Assembly (NCBI GenBank): GCA_030829545.1
Contig: JAURAI010000005.1
Coordinates: 76,088-140,087 of the forward strand
DNA length: 64,000 nucleotides
Origin: Candidatus Poseidonia sp.
Lineage (GTDB): Archaea > Thermoplasmatota > Poseidoniia > Poseidoniales > Poseidoniaceae
Direction of reading: 5' to 3'
Shown: positions 49,453-61,000 of the stretch, in pieces
How the letters are laid out: every line of letters begins with the position of its first letter
Position numbering within the stretch: the first letter of the stretch is position 1
Notes under the pieces: model-generated
The model's database searches: none
What the model was told of the DNA's origin: nothing
The model's input: the letters and a program-made list of their open reading frames with translations, nothing else
Translations under genes and position numbers: made by a program

Positions 49453-51570
49453 ATGGGGTGTATGAAGAGCGAAGAAGCGACCTCGGTTTCATCACCGATG
49501 CCCTTTCTCGCTCATGAAGAACCAAGACCTGGCCAACTTGAGATGATTCAAGACGCCATTGTATCCCTCAATCGAGAAGGTTACCATCTCGCAGCAGCAC
49601 CTACTGGAATCGGCAAAACAGCAGCATCACTGGCAGCAGCTCTTGAAGTTGCGAGCAATTCGCCCAAAAAGAAAACCGTCTTTTTCCTCACCTCGCGCCA
49701 AACACAACACAGAATTGTAGTGGATACAGTGCGTCAAATCAATGTCATGCGTAAGGGCATGATGCCCGTTCGCTTGGTTGACATGGTTGGTCAGGCGGGC
49801 ATGTGCGTCCAACCCTTTGCCAAAGAATCGCCATTGGTCTTCTCATTGTTGTGCAGTCAAGCGAGAAAATCCCGTTCGTGCCGGCCCTGGATGACTGCAG
49901 CGCCCGGCCTGAAAGAGAAAATTTTGGCTGCCCCATTGCACGTGGACGAATTGGTATCTCTTACTCGTTCTCATATATTTAATGGGGAACAGGCTCAAAC
50001 TTGTCCTTGGAAAATTGCCAGAGAAGCAGTCAGTGGAGCAGATGTATTCGTCGGAGATTACAACCACCTCTTCGACGAAGGGGTTCGCCAATCAAGTCTT
50101 AAGGCCATGGATTTGGAACTTGAAGACATTATCATTATCGTGGACGAAGCCCACAATCTTCCCGACCGAATTCGGATGACGCTCGAGAAACGGTTGACGC
50201 AGACCATGATCAGAAATACCTGGATGGAACTTGAGGAATTCGGTGGAACACTCGCTCAGAGCATGAGGATGCCAGGTGGGGAGGCCCTAGAGATGACCCA
50301 CGGTTTGGTTCAGTGGGCCTTTGACGTCATACGAACATCTCGTAACGGATTTACCCAATTATTTAGCAACCTTCGCAATGGACTCGAACGCGGGAAGGAA
50401 GAGGCTGAAGTCGGAGTTGATGACCTCCTCAATGTCCTCCATGGATCATGTGATATTGTTGAAGGAAAGGTCGGGCAAATGCAACTCCAAGAGGCTGTGA
50501 CGAGCAAACATCCACCCGTGGACCCCGCTGTCAGAATTCACCAACTTCGAGACATTTTGTCGAGTGTTGACGTCGACATGGACGCTGGTGATGATGGCAA
50601 TCCAATGGAGCCGAACGCCCACAAAGTGGCTGAAATTCTGGATTGCCTGATTCGCTTCGGCTCAAGCAGTGCTCTGACCATGGTCTACGACACCAAGGGC
50701 AAGGACGGACGTATCACCACTCATCTGCTCGACCCGGGCTTGGTCGCCCAACCGGTCTTCTCACAATCGGCTGGTGCCATCTTGATGTCGGGAACGCTCT
50801 ACCCGCCCACCATGTATGCGGAGATGCTTGGACTTCCAAAGAAAACTACGACGGCGGTTGCCTATGAGTCACCGTTCGCAGCGATGCGACGCCCGGTTTT
50901 GGTCGCGACCGACGTCACCACCAAGTATACCGAACGAGGTGAAACAAATACACGCAATATCCGCTCTCACATCCAGTCCCTCATCGATGCAACACCAGGC
51001 AATGTCGCCGTGTTTGCTCCGTCCTACGCGATGCTCAACGATGTCGTGGGGGAAGCTCATTTCTCCGGAGTACGAATGATGGTGGAGAATCGTGAATGGT
51101 CAAAGCAGGACCTCGACCAGGTTGTTGAGACCCTCCTTGAAGAAAAACGAGCAGGTCGCCGTATTCTTCTCGCTGGCGTCTTTGGAGCACGACTCTCAGA
51201 AGGCGTGGATTATCACGGTGGAGCATTGGATGCCGTGGCCTGTATCGGGATTCCAAATTCCCCTCCATCCGTCCTTTCATCCGCTCTCAAGACCTATGCT
51301 GAGGAACGATTCGGCCGCAACCTTGCTTGGCGCTATACCGTCTCTCAACCAGCGGTGAATTCAATCCTCCAAGCCATGGGACGACCCATCCGAGCCATTG
51401 AGGACCGTGCGCTGATCGTCTTGCTTGATCGCCGCGTCAATGAACGAACTTATGCCCATTGTTTCCCATCGGATTTACGGATGAACGAAGCGAGTAATCC
51501 AGAGGCAACGGCACGCTTTGCTCGCCGTTTCTTCGCTAAAATTCAACCCGGCTCCATCAAGAAACAATAA
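49453..51570 (+). CDS. XPD/Rad3-like superfamily 2 DNA helicase
   Basis: Walker A 'APTGIGKTAASLAAALE', DEAH 'IIIVDEAHNLPDRIRM', 'GVFGARLSEGVDYHGGALDAVACIGIPNSPPS', 'QAMGRPIRAIEDRALIVLLDRR'; Cys residues between motifs I and II suggest an Fe-S domain. Confidence 0.9.
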   Translation: MGCMKSEEATSVSSPMPFLAHEEPRPGQLEMIQDAIVSLNREGYHLAAAPTGIGKTAASLAAALEVASNSPKKKTVFFLTSRQTQHRIVVDTVRQINVMRKGMMPVRLVDMVGQAGMCVQPFAKESPLVFSLLCSQARKSRSCRPWMTAAPGLKEKILAAPLHVDELVSLTRSHIFNGEQAQTCPWKIAREAVSGADVFVGDYNHLFDEGVRQSSLKAMDLELEDIIIIVDEAHNLPDRIRMTLEKRLTQTMIRNTWMELEEFGGTLAQSMRMPGGEALEMTHGLVQWAFDVIRTSRNGFTQLFSNLRNGLERGKEEAEVGVDDLLNVLHGSCDIVEGKVGQMQLQEAVTSKHPPVDPAVRIHQLRDILSSVDVDMDAGDDGNPMEPNAHKVAEILDCLIRFGSSSALTMVYDTKGKDGRITTHLLDPGLVAQPVFSQSAGAILMSGTLYPPTMYAEMLGLPKKTTTAVAYESPFAAMRRPVLVATDVTTKYTERGETNTRNIRSHIQSLIDATPGNVAVFAPSYAMLNDVVGEAHFSGVRMMVENREWSKQDLDQVVETLLEEKRAGRRILLAGVFGARLSEGVDYHGGALDAVACIGIPNSPPSVLSSALKTYAEERFGRNLAWRYTVSQPAVNSILQAMGRPIRAIEDRALIVLLDRRVNERTYAHCFPSDLRMNEASNPEATARFARRFFAKIQPGSIKKQ

Positions 51571-51571
51571 G

Positions 51572-52084
51572 ATGCAACGTCCGAAGGTTCATGTGGGCTC
51601 GTCATTTCCAAACGGCATGGACGATTGGAAGGACCTGGAAATCCTAACGCAAAATGACGAATTGGTCGAAGTGGAAGCAGCCCAAGACGGGCTGACCTCC
51701 GAACCATCCCAACTGCATGCACAATTTGAGGTATCTGCAGAACACCTCGATGAAGTTCGCCACCGCCACACAGAAGTCCTGGTGACTGCAGGCATGCTTC
51801 CTGAGACGAATCTCGCTCAAACTCAACCCGAACGTGCACTTGCATGGATGGTCAATTCTCTTAACGGACGATTGAACCCTCACGGACTATCGATTCCTTT
51901 GCTTGGAACATCACTGGAAAGGATCATGCTCAAAGCAAAAACCACGGAGGACGCAACCTTGGTTCAACTCAACGTGAATGAGGGTGAATTCGAACCTTTG
52001 GTCAAAGAATTTCCTCTGCCCCAAGAAGCATCAACCACGCTGACCGCCACCTTCCTCGACGGTCGCCTTCACCTTCGCTGGTGA
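51572..52084 (+). CDS. hypothetical protein
   Basis: ATG 51572 directly follows the helicase stop; C-terminal 'TTLTATFLDGRLHLRW' is weakly HSP20-like. Confidence 0.5.
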   Translation: MQRPKVHVGSSFPNGMDDWKDLEILTQNDELVEVEAAQDGLTSEPSQLHAQFEVSAEHLDEVRHRHTEVLVTAGMLPETNLAQTQPERALAWMVNSLNGRLNPHGLSIPLLGTSLERIMLKAKTTEDATLVQLNVNEGEFEPLVKEFPLPQEASTTLTATFLDGRLHLRW

Positions 52085-52085
52085 T

Positions 52086-55000
52086 TCAGCGCTGTGGGAA
52101 TTTCTGGATTTGAGTAATCTCATTGCTCATTCGTGTGAGCGCTTGTCCCGCAACTTCTTGATGCTGCGCACCCATTTCTTCACGGCTGTAGCGTGCCATT
52201 TCGAAGGTGTTGTCCAAGGCGGTTAGTGCGTCTTCCGAAACACCGTGAAGCGCCTGACGAATTGCGAACTCGAACTCACGAACGGTTTCGAAATCACGGC
52301 GAAGGAATCCACGTTGCTGGAGTAAACCACAGAGGTCCTGGTAACACGTGAAGATGGATTCACGGATTGCATCACCAGCTGCCAAGAGTTCCGCAGTGTA
52401 GGCAAAGACTTCTGCAGCGTCCTTGAGAAGGTCATCTGCTGCTTGCTTACGTCGGTACATCACAACACCGCCAGCGATGAGGCCTGCGATGAGGACGACG
52501 AGGATGTAGGACCACCAAGGCGTATCTGCTTGTTCCTCAGCGTAGGCATAACTTGGAGCGAAGCCCTCACTTCGCAGTGATTCAAAGGCTTGGATGCTCT
52601 GGGTTGAGAGGCGTGGGTCATTGATGAGAATGTCCATGGTAACCTCGCCCCAAACCGAAGCATCACCGTAGGGTGGGTCGGCGCTGAATTCAAAGGTAAC
52701 TTGTCCGTTCTCGTCGGTTTGGCGAGTTTGCGTAGCGATTTGAGATTGGTTTTCATCGTATACATACACCACAACATCAATGCCGGGCAGACCGTTCTTG
52801 GTATCTTGAGCGATGATCGAAAGGTCAACTCCGAGGTCTTCTTGCTCGTCCTCGACCACTTCGAGGAGATCCACAGTCACGTCTGCATTCACTTGAACGA
52901 ATACGGCTCGGCTCATGCTGGCTGCGTTGAGATATTGCGAGTCGTTACGTGCTACATCAACGAAGAAGTACTGAGAGCCAACTTCAAGCCAATACGGCGC
53001 AGGAGCACTCAATGAGAAGTTCCCATTGGACCATTGAACAATGCTTGTCGGGAAACAACGTGCACCTTCTCGTCCGCTGGTGCAGTCAGAACCGTTACCG
53101 ATGGAGAGGATGAGGTCTTCGAAGACTTCACCCGTGCCTCCAATCTCTTGGATGGAGCCGGTGTAAGCAATTGGTGCGAAGACATTGTCCGAACGTGTCA
53201 CAATCGAAGTGGAAGTCGGGTCAAGTGTGATCAAAAGGTTGGACCAAACTCTCACGCTGCTCTCTGCAGAAGCCGGCAGATGGGCTTCTGTGCCTTGGAA
53301 AACAACTGACAGGTCGTGGTCACCACGGCTCAGGTCCATGGTAACGGGAACGGTTGCAGTCCAAATTCCATCAAGGCCAGTGGTCGTCACAAACAAGGGG
53401 ACTCCGTCAAGGGCTACGGTCAATTCCATGCCGACCAAGCCGTCACGGTCAACCGTGTCATAGTCGTAGAGCCGCCCGTTGAGCTCCCATGTGTCACCAC
53501 GTGTTGCATCAATGCCATCCTCGAACAGGAGCGTGACCCAAGAGCGGTGGGACAGGAAGAAAGTAGCATTCCCATCTCCTGCTCGGTAGTAGCCTTGAGG
53601 GGCGGCCTCTGCAAAGAGGGTGTTGTTACCGAAGTTGAAAATTTCAGGAACGGTCCACTCAAAGGTATAGTCACCGTTGGCATCCGTTTGAAGCGTTGTA
53701 ATGGCAATGCCTTGAACGATAAGTTGTACTTCATGACCTACGATGCCAACCAATTGGTTGTCAACGACTGAACCCGTGATGGTGATTGTTTCATTCACGG
53801 CAACAGGAGACGGCACCTCAACGGTCACGAGTACCGGGCTGTAAATCTCCCATAGTCCCGTAGCATTGCTCGGCAGATAGGCAACAGTTCCTGTGAACCG
53901 TGTTTCAAGAGCAACTGGTCCCAGAGGTGCGTCGGCCGGCACGGGGTGGATGGCTGTGAAAAGGCCGTTTTCATCCGTGGTAGTATTGGTCAGCCATTGG
54001 CCGCCAAGCCAAATCTCAATGGTCATGTTCGGCAATTCGTTGTCGACGATGTCCAAAAGACGACCTTGGATGGTCATCGTGGTCTCTCTGTCAGCATCGC
54101 CCGTGGCGGTGATCAGCAGAATCTTGGTGGGCACACTCACGTTGAACTCAATCGTGGCAAAACTCGGTTGGTAGTATTCCGGGTTGTTGATATCGCCCAG
54201 ACCGACGGGGTCAACCCACTCACGTCCACCACGGAATTCAACCCTGATATCATGAGGTCCTGCCGCAGTTTCTTCTGGTAGAATGTAGGTAAAGTTGTAA
54301 GCACCCGTACTGATGTTGGTCTCGAGGCTCGATACAGGCACCCCATCGATGAGGAGGTGAACGATTGCTGAAGCATCGTTTCCATCTGTTTGCAGAACCA
54401 GACCAAGGTCGTCGAGCAAGGTTCCGTTGACGTACATCGTATCACCTGCTGTCAAGACATCGGGGGCATCGCTGATGACGACTTCGGTTGCACCGAGGAC
54501 AACAAAGGTGGTGCTTGCATTGGAGCCAATGATTCCAGTTGTTCCCAAAATACCCGCATAATCTGCGAACAGGTCGGTTGGTCCGACAGACATGTTGGCT
54601 GGAACAGTCAACGTACCGATTGCTGTTCCGTTTGCAGCGGTCACCACTGTGATGCTGACGGGGTTGGCAAGTTGGAGCGTTTCGCTCAAGGAGACGATGA
54701 TGCTCTGATTGCCGATTGCCGAGCCTTGGTTATCACGAAGCAAGAGGGTGAATGAAACGTTTTCACCACGATTGGTTCGGTCATTGAGCGAAGGTTGGCC
54801 AATACCGTCCAAGGTTGGTTGTATGAAATTCAAGGTCGAGTAACCACGGGAGTCAAAGGAGGAGTTATTCTCTGAGCCAACATAGAAATTGACACTTGGT
54901 ATGTAGGTGGCTTCAACCGTGTGGTTGCCTGCGGCGAAGGTTTCGCCAAGACGGATGGTAGCGTTCCAATATCCGTCCACGCCAACAATACCGCCCGTTG

Positions 55001-58000
55001 CTGTAAAGCCAACGGGTTGACGGTTCAATGAGAACAGAATGTTTGCATTGGGTAGAACCGAATTATCACGTTCGACCAAACCAGACCCGTTGTCCGAAAC
55101 GATTTGCCCACTGATGTTGAAGGACGTGCCTGCTACCGGATTCGCTGCAATTGGGTCAATGACGATGAAAGTCAGGGACCGGACGGTGATCGTCGTGAGG
55201 TTAGCGCTGGTTGACAAGAGGTCGGATGAACCGTTGAAGACCATTTGAACCACGATAAGCCCCAGCGGGTGGTCGTAGGGGATTTGGTAAGAGAAATTGG
55301 CATAGCCTTCGCCGTCGGTCGTTTGCGGCGTGAGCCATGTTTCATGGAATTCAAGACCCACTTCGTAACTTGAAAGCGGAGCAAAGAGGTCCGATGCCTC
55401 GACAAGTTTGGCTGACATGTTGACGGTATTTCCGCGGTTGATCACCACTGCATTGAGGGGCACCAAATTCTCCAGCCGTGAAACGCCCATCACCTGAATG
55501 GGCGTCTGAGCGGATGCTGTAAGGTAGAAAGGCGATGATTCGTTGACTACACTGACCACCAAGATGTGCGGACCACGAGTCGTTCCATTTCCTGCGGTGT
55601 CGGTGGGCACTGTCATGTTGAAGCTGCCGTTGTTGGTAGTAGGGAAATTGGTGACAAGAATCTCATCAGGATTTTCCAGCCAGAAGGCTTCGAGTCGAAC
55701 CGCTGAAATCAACGGGCGTGTGTTGTTGTCTGCATCTTGTATGGAACCAAGGACGTTGAAGGGAACACCAGCAGTGATGGTGGAAGGAACGGAAATGAAC
55801 TGAACGTTGCTGTTGACCTGAACGGTGACGTTGATCAGAGTGGAATTGCCGTAGCGTCGTGTATTACCTGCACTCAATGCTGCACTGAGGTCGTCCTGAA
55901 CGACGATGAGAACATCGTAGTGACCCGGAGCAATACCTGAGGGAGTGTAGCTGAACGTGGCATTGCCGTCTGCGCCTGATGTGACTGTACCAAGGCTTTG
56001 ATTGGTGTTGCCGTAATCCCAAATGTATTCGACTGCTGCACCACTGATGTTGGAACTGTCGGCCAAGTCCGTGATCTTCGCAGTCCAATCAATTGTATCG
56101 TTCATCTCGACGATGTAGGCACCTCGTTCGGCTTCCACAACGACGTCTGTTACGATACCACCGAGTGTTGAGATCAACGTAGGTGGAGCCGGTGGAAGCG
56201 CCGAATCAACATAGGCATAGTAAGCACCACCTGGTGGAGCGAGTGTCATAAAGTCGAAGTCAAGGACCAGATTGTAGGCACCAGAAGGAAGGAAATTTGG
56301 CATGGTGATGGGTATGTCAAAGGCTCCCGTTGAATTGTTGAGGGAGGAGGTTGCGATATCAATCGGCCCTTCATCCGTCTCCAAGGACACCAAGATGAGC
56401 GTTTCATTACCGATCACTGGAGTCAAGTAGACCGAATCGAAAATATCTCCGATGAGCCGGGTTGAATTGCCCATATAGGTCCAATCTTGAGCGATTGAAA
56501 GATTCCAGTCAATGTCCGCTTGTACCCGGATGGAGCCGAAACCAGTGGAAGCCTGGTAGTAGTCAGAGCCGTTGAATGAGATTCCAATCGGGTAATCACC
56601 AGCAAGTAGATTGGAGGCGAGAACGAGTTCCAATTCAAGGAAATCAAGTTCGGGGTCCACCGTGGTATTGAACCAAGAACCGTTGAAGGTAAAGTCGTAA
56701 TTCCCGAGGATATCAGGCGCTGCAGATACGCCGCGATGGTCGTTGATTTGAACGCTTAGGAGCGCATCTTGCCCCCTGATTTGCGCTGATTCTTCGACGA
56801 AGAAAGACAGGAAACCACGCAAGAAATACGGAGCACCAGCGCTAACGTCAGCATCATCGGTTGCTGGAAGTGAAGCCGGGAAGAAACGCAACCTTGTTTC
56901 AATCACACCGGCTGCTACTGACAAGTTGCTGGGTAAGAGGTACTGTATTGAGAATGTACCACTGACGCTGGTATTGAACACCTCAGTGAAGAGGTCTCCG
57001 CTATCGTTGGTACGAATCGCAAATTGAAGATCACCAGTCAGCGCTACGGGAGACCCTCCTAGAGACAGTGCTGAGCCGTTAATCCATACATCATCACCCA
57101 ACAGGAGAATGCTCTTGTTGGTCAGCGGACCTTCAATCGTCGCCGTAAGGTTGGGTGCATCCGTTACATTGAGAATGATCGACGTCGTTGACGGATTGAG
57201 ATGGAATTGCGGGGGAGTGATGGAGCTAATCGATGTATCTTGCCATCCGGAGAATCCGAGCGTTGCAGAAAGATTGCCTTTGGTCTCGAATTCGCTCAGA
57301 TTGAGCGTCATGGACCAAGAACCGCTGCTATCGGCCTGTGCAGAGAAATTTTGGGCACCATCGACTGAGGAGGTGTAGGACAACCAAACCGTTTGGTTGG
57401 GCAGCTTGGAATATTCGTCGGTTGGTTGATTCGCCAATTCCAGTCGTCCCTCGAGAACCGTGGTTGCACCTGCTCCAGCAACCGGGGCGTTGATGGCCCC
57501 AGGTGCTGTGTGAACGATGGTCGAATTATCGGTGACATTCACGTAGCCGTCAAAGATGATTCCGTCGGTTGAAACATAACCGGATTGGCGGTGCTCCACA
57601 ACGATGTTGTGCATGCCCGGAGCGGTGACAGCGCTTGGGAAGCCAGTGATGCTGAAGGTACCGTTTGCATCGGTCATGTTTTCTGAAAGCATGCGCTCAA
57701 CAACGCCACCCGGTCCGGGGACGAAGGGAGCATCAGCGACCGGAGTCAAGTAGGCCATGACACGAATGTTGGTGGCTGGAGTTCCGTTCGCTGCATAGCG
57801 AAGTTGGCCTGTAACCGTCATGTTGGTGCTGGCATCGCGAGAAACGGTCAAGGTCGAAATGGTTTGATTGACGATTTCAATCTCTTCAGCTGGCGGACAC
57901 GGGTCAAAGGCAACCCAGCCCAAATCTGTATTTCCATTGGCGCTGTTCTGCTGCAGACGAACTTCAGACCATGTACCGGCATTGTCAGCATACACTGCAT

Positions 58001-61000
58001 AGCCGTCACCTGTCCATGTTCCTCCGATATATCCGGTCACTTGGCGAGCGGGGAGACCAGCCAGTCGGGCCATCGTGACAAAGAGTGTGTTGAATTCTCT
58101 GCACGTACCTTCCTTGCGGTTTTCAAGCACATTCAACGATGTATCAACGGGATTGACGGTTCCTGAACCGTTGTAATTGCGCTTGAATTCAGTGGTACTG
58201 TTGCCGTTGATAATGAAGTCCTCAAGAGCGAGTGCGCTGGAATATGCATTCGAAGCACCTGCTTCGCTGATGATTGCATTGGTCACGTTGAGAATGTATG
58301 AACTCGGGTCACTCAGATTGGAAAATTCTGCAGGTGTAATGAGTTCGTAAGGGAAATTTTGCCCGGGTACCGTCGTTGCTGCAAGCGTCGCCCAATCGAA
58401 GTAATACTCGGGTTGTTCGTAGACGATCTGTTCAATCGAACCGGAATCAAGTGTGATGATATGGGTATCATTACTGCGGAGCAGGGATGAAAATGTTTCA
58501 AAGTAAAACGAGACGTTGGAGTAATAGGACGGTGCAGGAACTGGACCTGCGTTAAGTGGCTGTGTGAATTTGAAGTCCCACTCGACCGTTGAATTGGCGA
58601 AGGATGTAGGAGCCAGGTGAGTAAGGTTGGTCACTGGAACGGTAAGGTTGCGGCTCGGGTGGACACTGTCGATATGAGCGTATGTTGAACCCGTGTAGAA
58701 ATCATTGGTGATGGTGCGCCATCGGTGTTCGAGGTTGAGGTCAACAACTCCTGAGGTGTTGTTCGCATAGAAGACAACGTCGTTGTTGAGGACGTCATCC
58801 GTTGGGTCAAAGGGATTGTAAGGTGCACCTGCACAATTCACGAACCAGTACAACTCAGGACATTCCTGGCCGTCCAGCATGCCTCCACCATCCGTGTCGG
58901 GGTTGGTCCAATCCGTTCCTGTTTGATTTTCAATTGCATCTGGAATTCCGTCGCCGTCGAAATCATCCGGTTGGATGTCGTCAGACGGGTCGTTTTCGGG
59001 ATTGGTACCGTCGAAGTATTCCGTACGGTCGTCGACACCGCCCTGATCGGTATCATAGGCATTGTAAGTGGTCGTCCAGATGTCCTGTGAGCCATTCGAG
59101 ATGCCGATGTAAATAAGGTCGCAACCCGTCGTATTCTCGAAGTAATTGTTCAAACCATCACCGTCATCATCGAGAAGGTTGGTACAGGGTTCGTTGGGAT
59201 CGGTATTGTCTGCGACTTCGTCAAAGTCGTTCACGCCATCGCCATCAGAATCAACGATGCTCGGGTTAGAGAACCATCCGAACGTCCCCAGCAACTCCTG
59301 CCAATCAGCCAGGCCATCGCCGTCTGAATCTTCATAATCGTCATCACAGTATTGCTGCGTCGTACCAATGGTTCCTGAAGCCACAGCGCTTGTATGACAG
59401 AAGGAACCGTTGCGGTTCGCCACATCAGTAGCGGTTCCGGTTGGTCCATTGGAAACGCCTTGGAGCACGTTGTTGACAACCGCCGCATAGGCAAAGGACT
59501 GCCATGTCCCCGATACGTTGTACCAGCCGGTACCACCTCCTGGATTGAACCCTGAGCCGTTACCAACCTCGACCCTGTTGGTTGAACTGGTGTATTGGAC
59601 AAAGGTGGTTTCGAAATTGACCAGTGAATCACAGGGGTCTGTTCCGTGACTGACGTTGCGCTCTTCGCCGTCGTTGATGCCGCCGAAATCCGTATCTGCT
59701 ACGTCCCAAAGAGTGCATGACAGGTTTTCTTCCCAATTTTGAATCCCGTCGTTATCCGCATCTCCAGAATCTTCCCGTCGCGTCGGGTCGGTTTCACCAG
59801 GGTCAACGACTCCGTTGAAGTTTGTATCTTCATCACCGTCATCAAAAGCGTCCCCGTCTGTATTGTTGTTACGAGGGTCGCTTGCTTGGGCAGGGTTGCC
59901 GTATGCACCGTTGACCTCGACACCGTCATTGATACCGTCGTTGTCGGTATCGGCTGCAGTTGGGTCGGTGAGAAGGGTGAGTGCTTCGTAGGAGTCGTTG
60001 AGGCCGTCGCCATCGGTATCGGCTCGCTGCGGGCTGGTAGAGGTGATGCCGTCAACTTCCGCTGTGTAGGTGGCACAAGCACCAGGACCAATGCCTTGGA
60101 CGGGGTCACAAGGCGAGGTCGTTTCGGTGACGATGCCATCAGGCCCGTTTCGGAAACATGGAGATGAGCCACACATCGTGGTCCATGTAGGATTGACAAA
60201 TTCCATGAGGTTGATCAGACCGTCATTATCGGGGTCGCCATTGGGGCCGTCATCACCTGAAGGCGATGTTGCATTGAGGCCGTTAGCAGCTTCCCAACCA
60301 TCGCTCATTCCGTCACCATCGGTGTCCCATCCAGCAGGGTCTTCGTCAATAACGCCGTCACCGTCATCATCATCACTGAGACAATCTTGGTCACCATCGT
60401 TATCGCTGTCTGCAGCGTCAACAAAGCCGTCTTTATCATCGTCAAAACCGTTGGCGCAGATGTTACCGACTGGATCTTCGTCGCAAAGAATGATGCTGCC
60501 TGTTCCGTCGGAACCGGAGTCGCCACATCCTGGCTGATTGAATTGGAGAGCACCTTCTTCGTTCCAATCGTTGACCGGAATAGTTCCGTTCCACCAAACA
60601 CCGTTATCGAGAACCGATGCCGTGTTGGTATTGTCCCACCCAGAAGGTTGGAGATAGAGGTACTCTTGGAGGTTGGACATTCCGTCTCCGTCAGGATCTG
60701 CAACCGCACCGTCTGCACCGGACGATGAAAGCGGGTCAAGCCCGTACTTCCACTCCCAGCCGTCGGGAAGCCCGTCGTTATCCGAGTCAGGGTCGTTTGG
60801 TTGAGTGTTCATGAGGTACTCAAGCCCGTAGGTCAACCCGTCACCGTCTTGGTCGGAGGCCGCCTGAACGTCAACTGCAGCATATTGAATGGCGGCAAGG
60901 GTGGAAAACACCATCAATGCCGTCAAAAAGAGTGATTTCGCCGCTTTTTTGCGATCTGCCATTGCCTGTCGCACCGCCGCACCAGAGAGTTTCGAGCCTG

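Noticed and set aside
53316-53771. 151-aa + strand ORF and other + ORFs inside 52086-61016
   Set aside because: Antisense to the giant Ig-like repeat protein; no recognisable domain.
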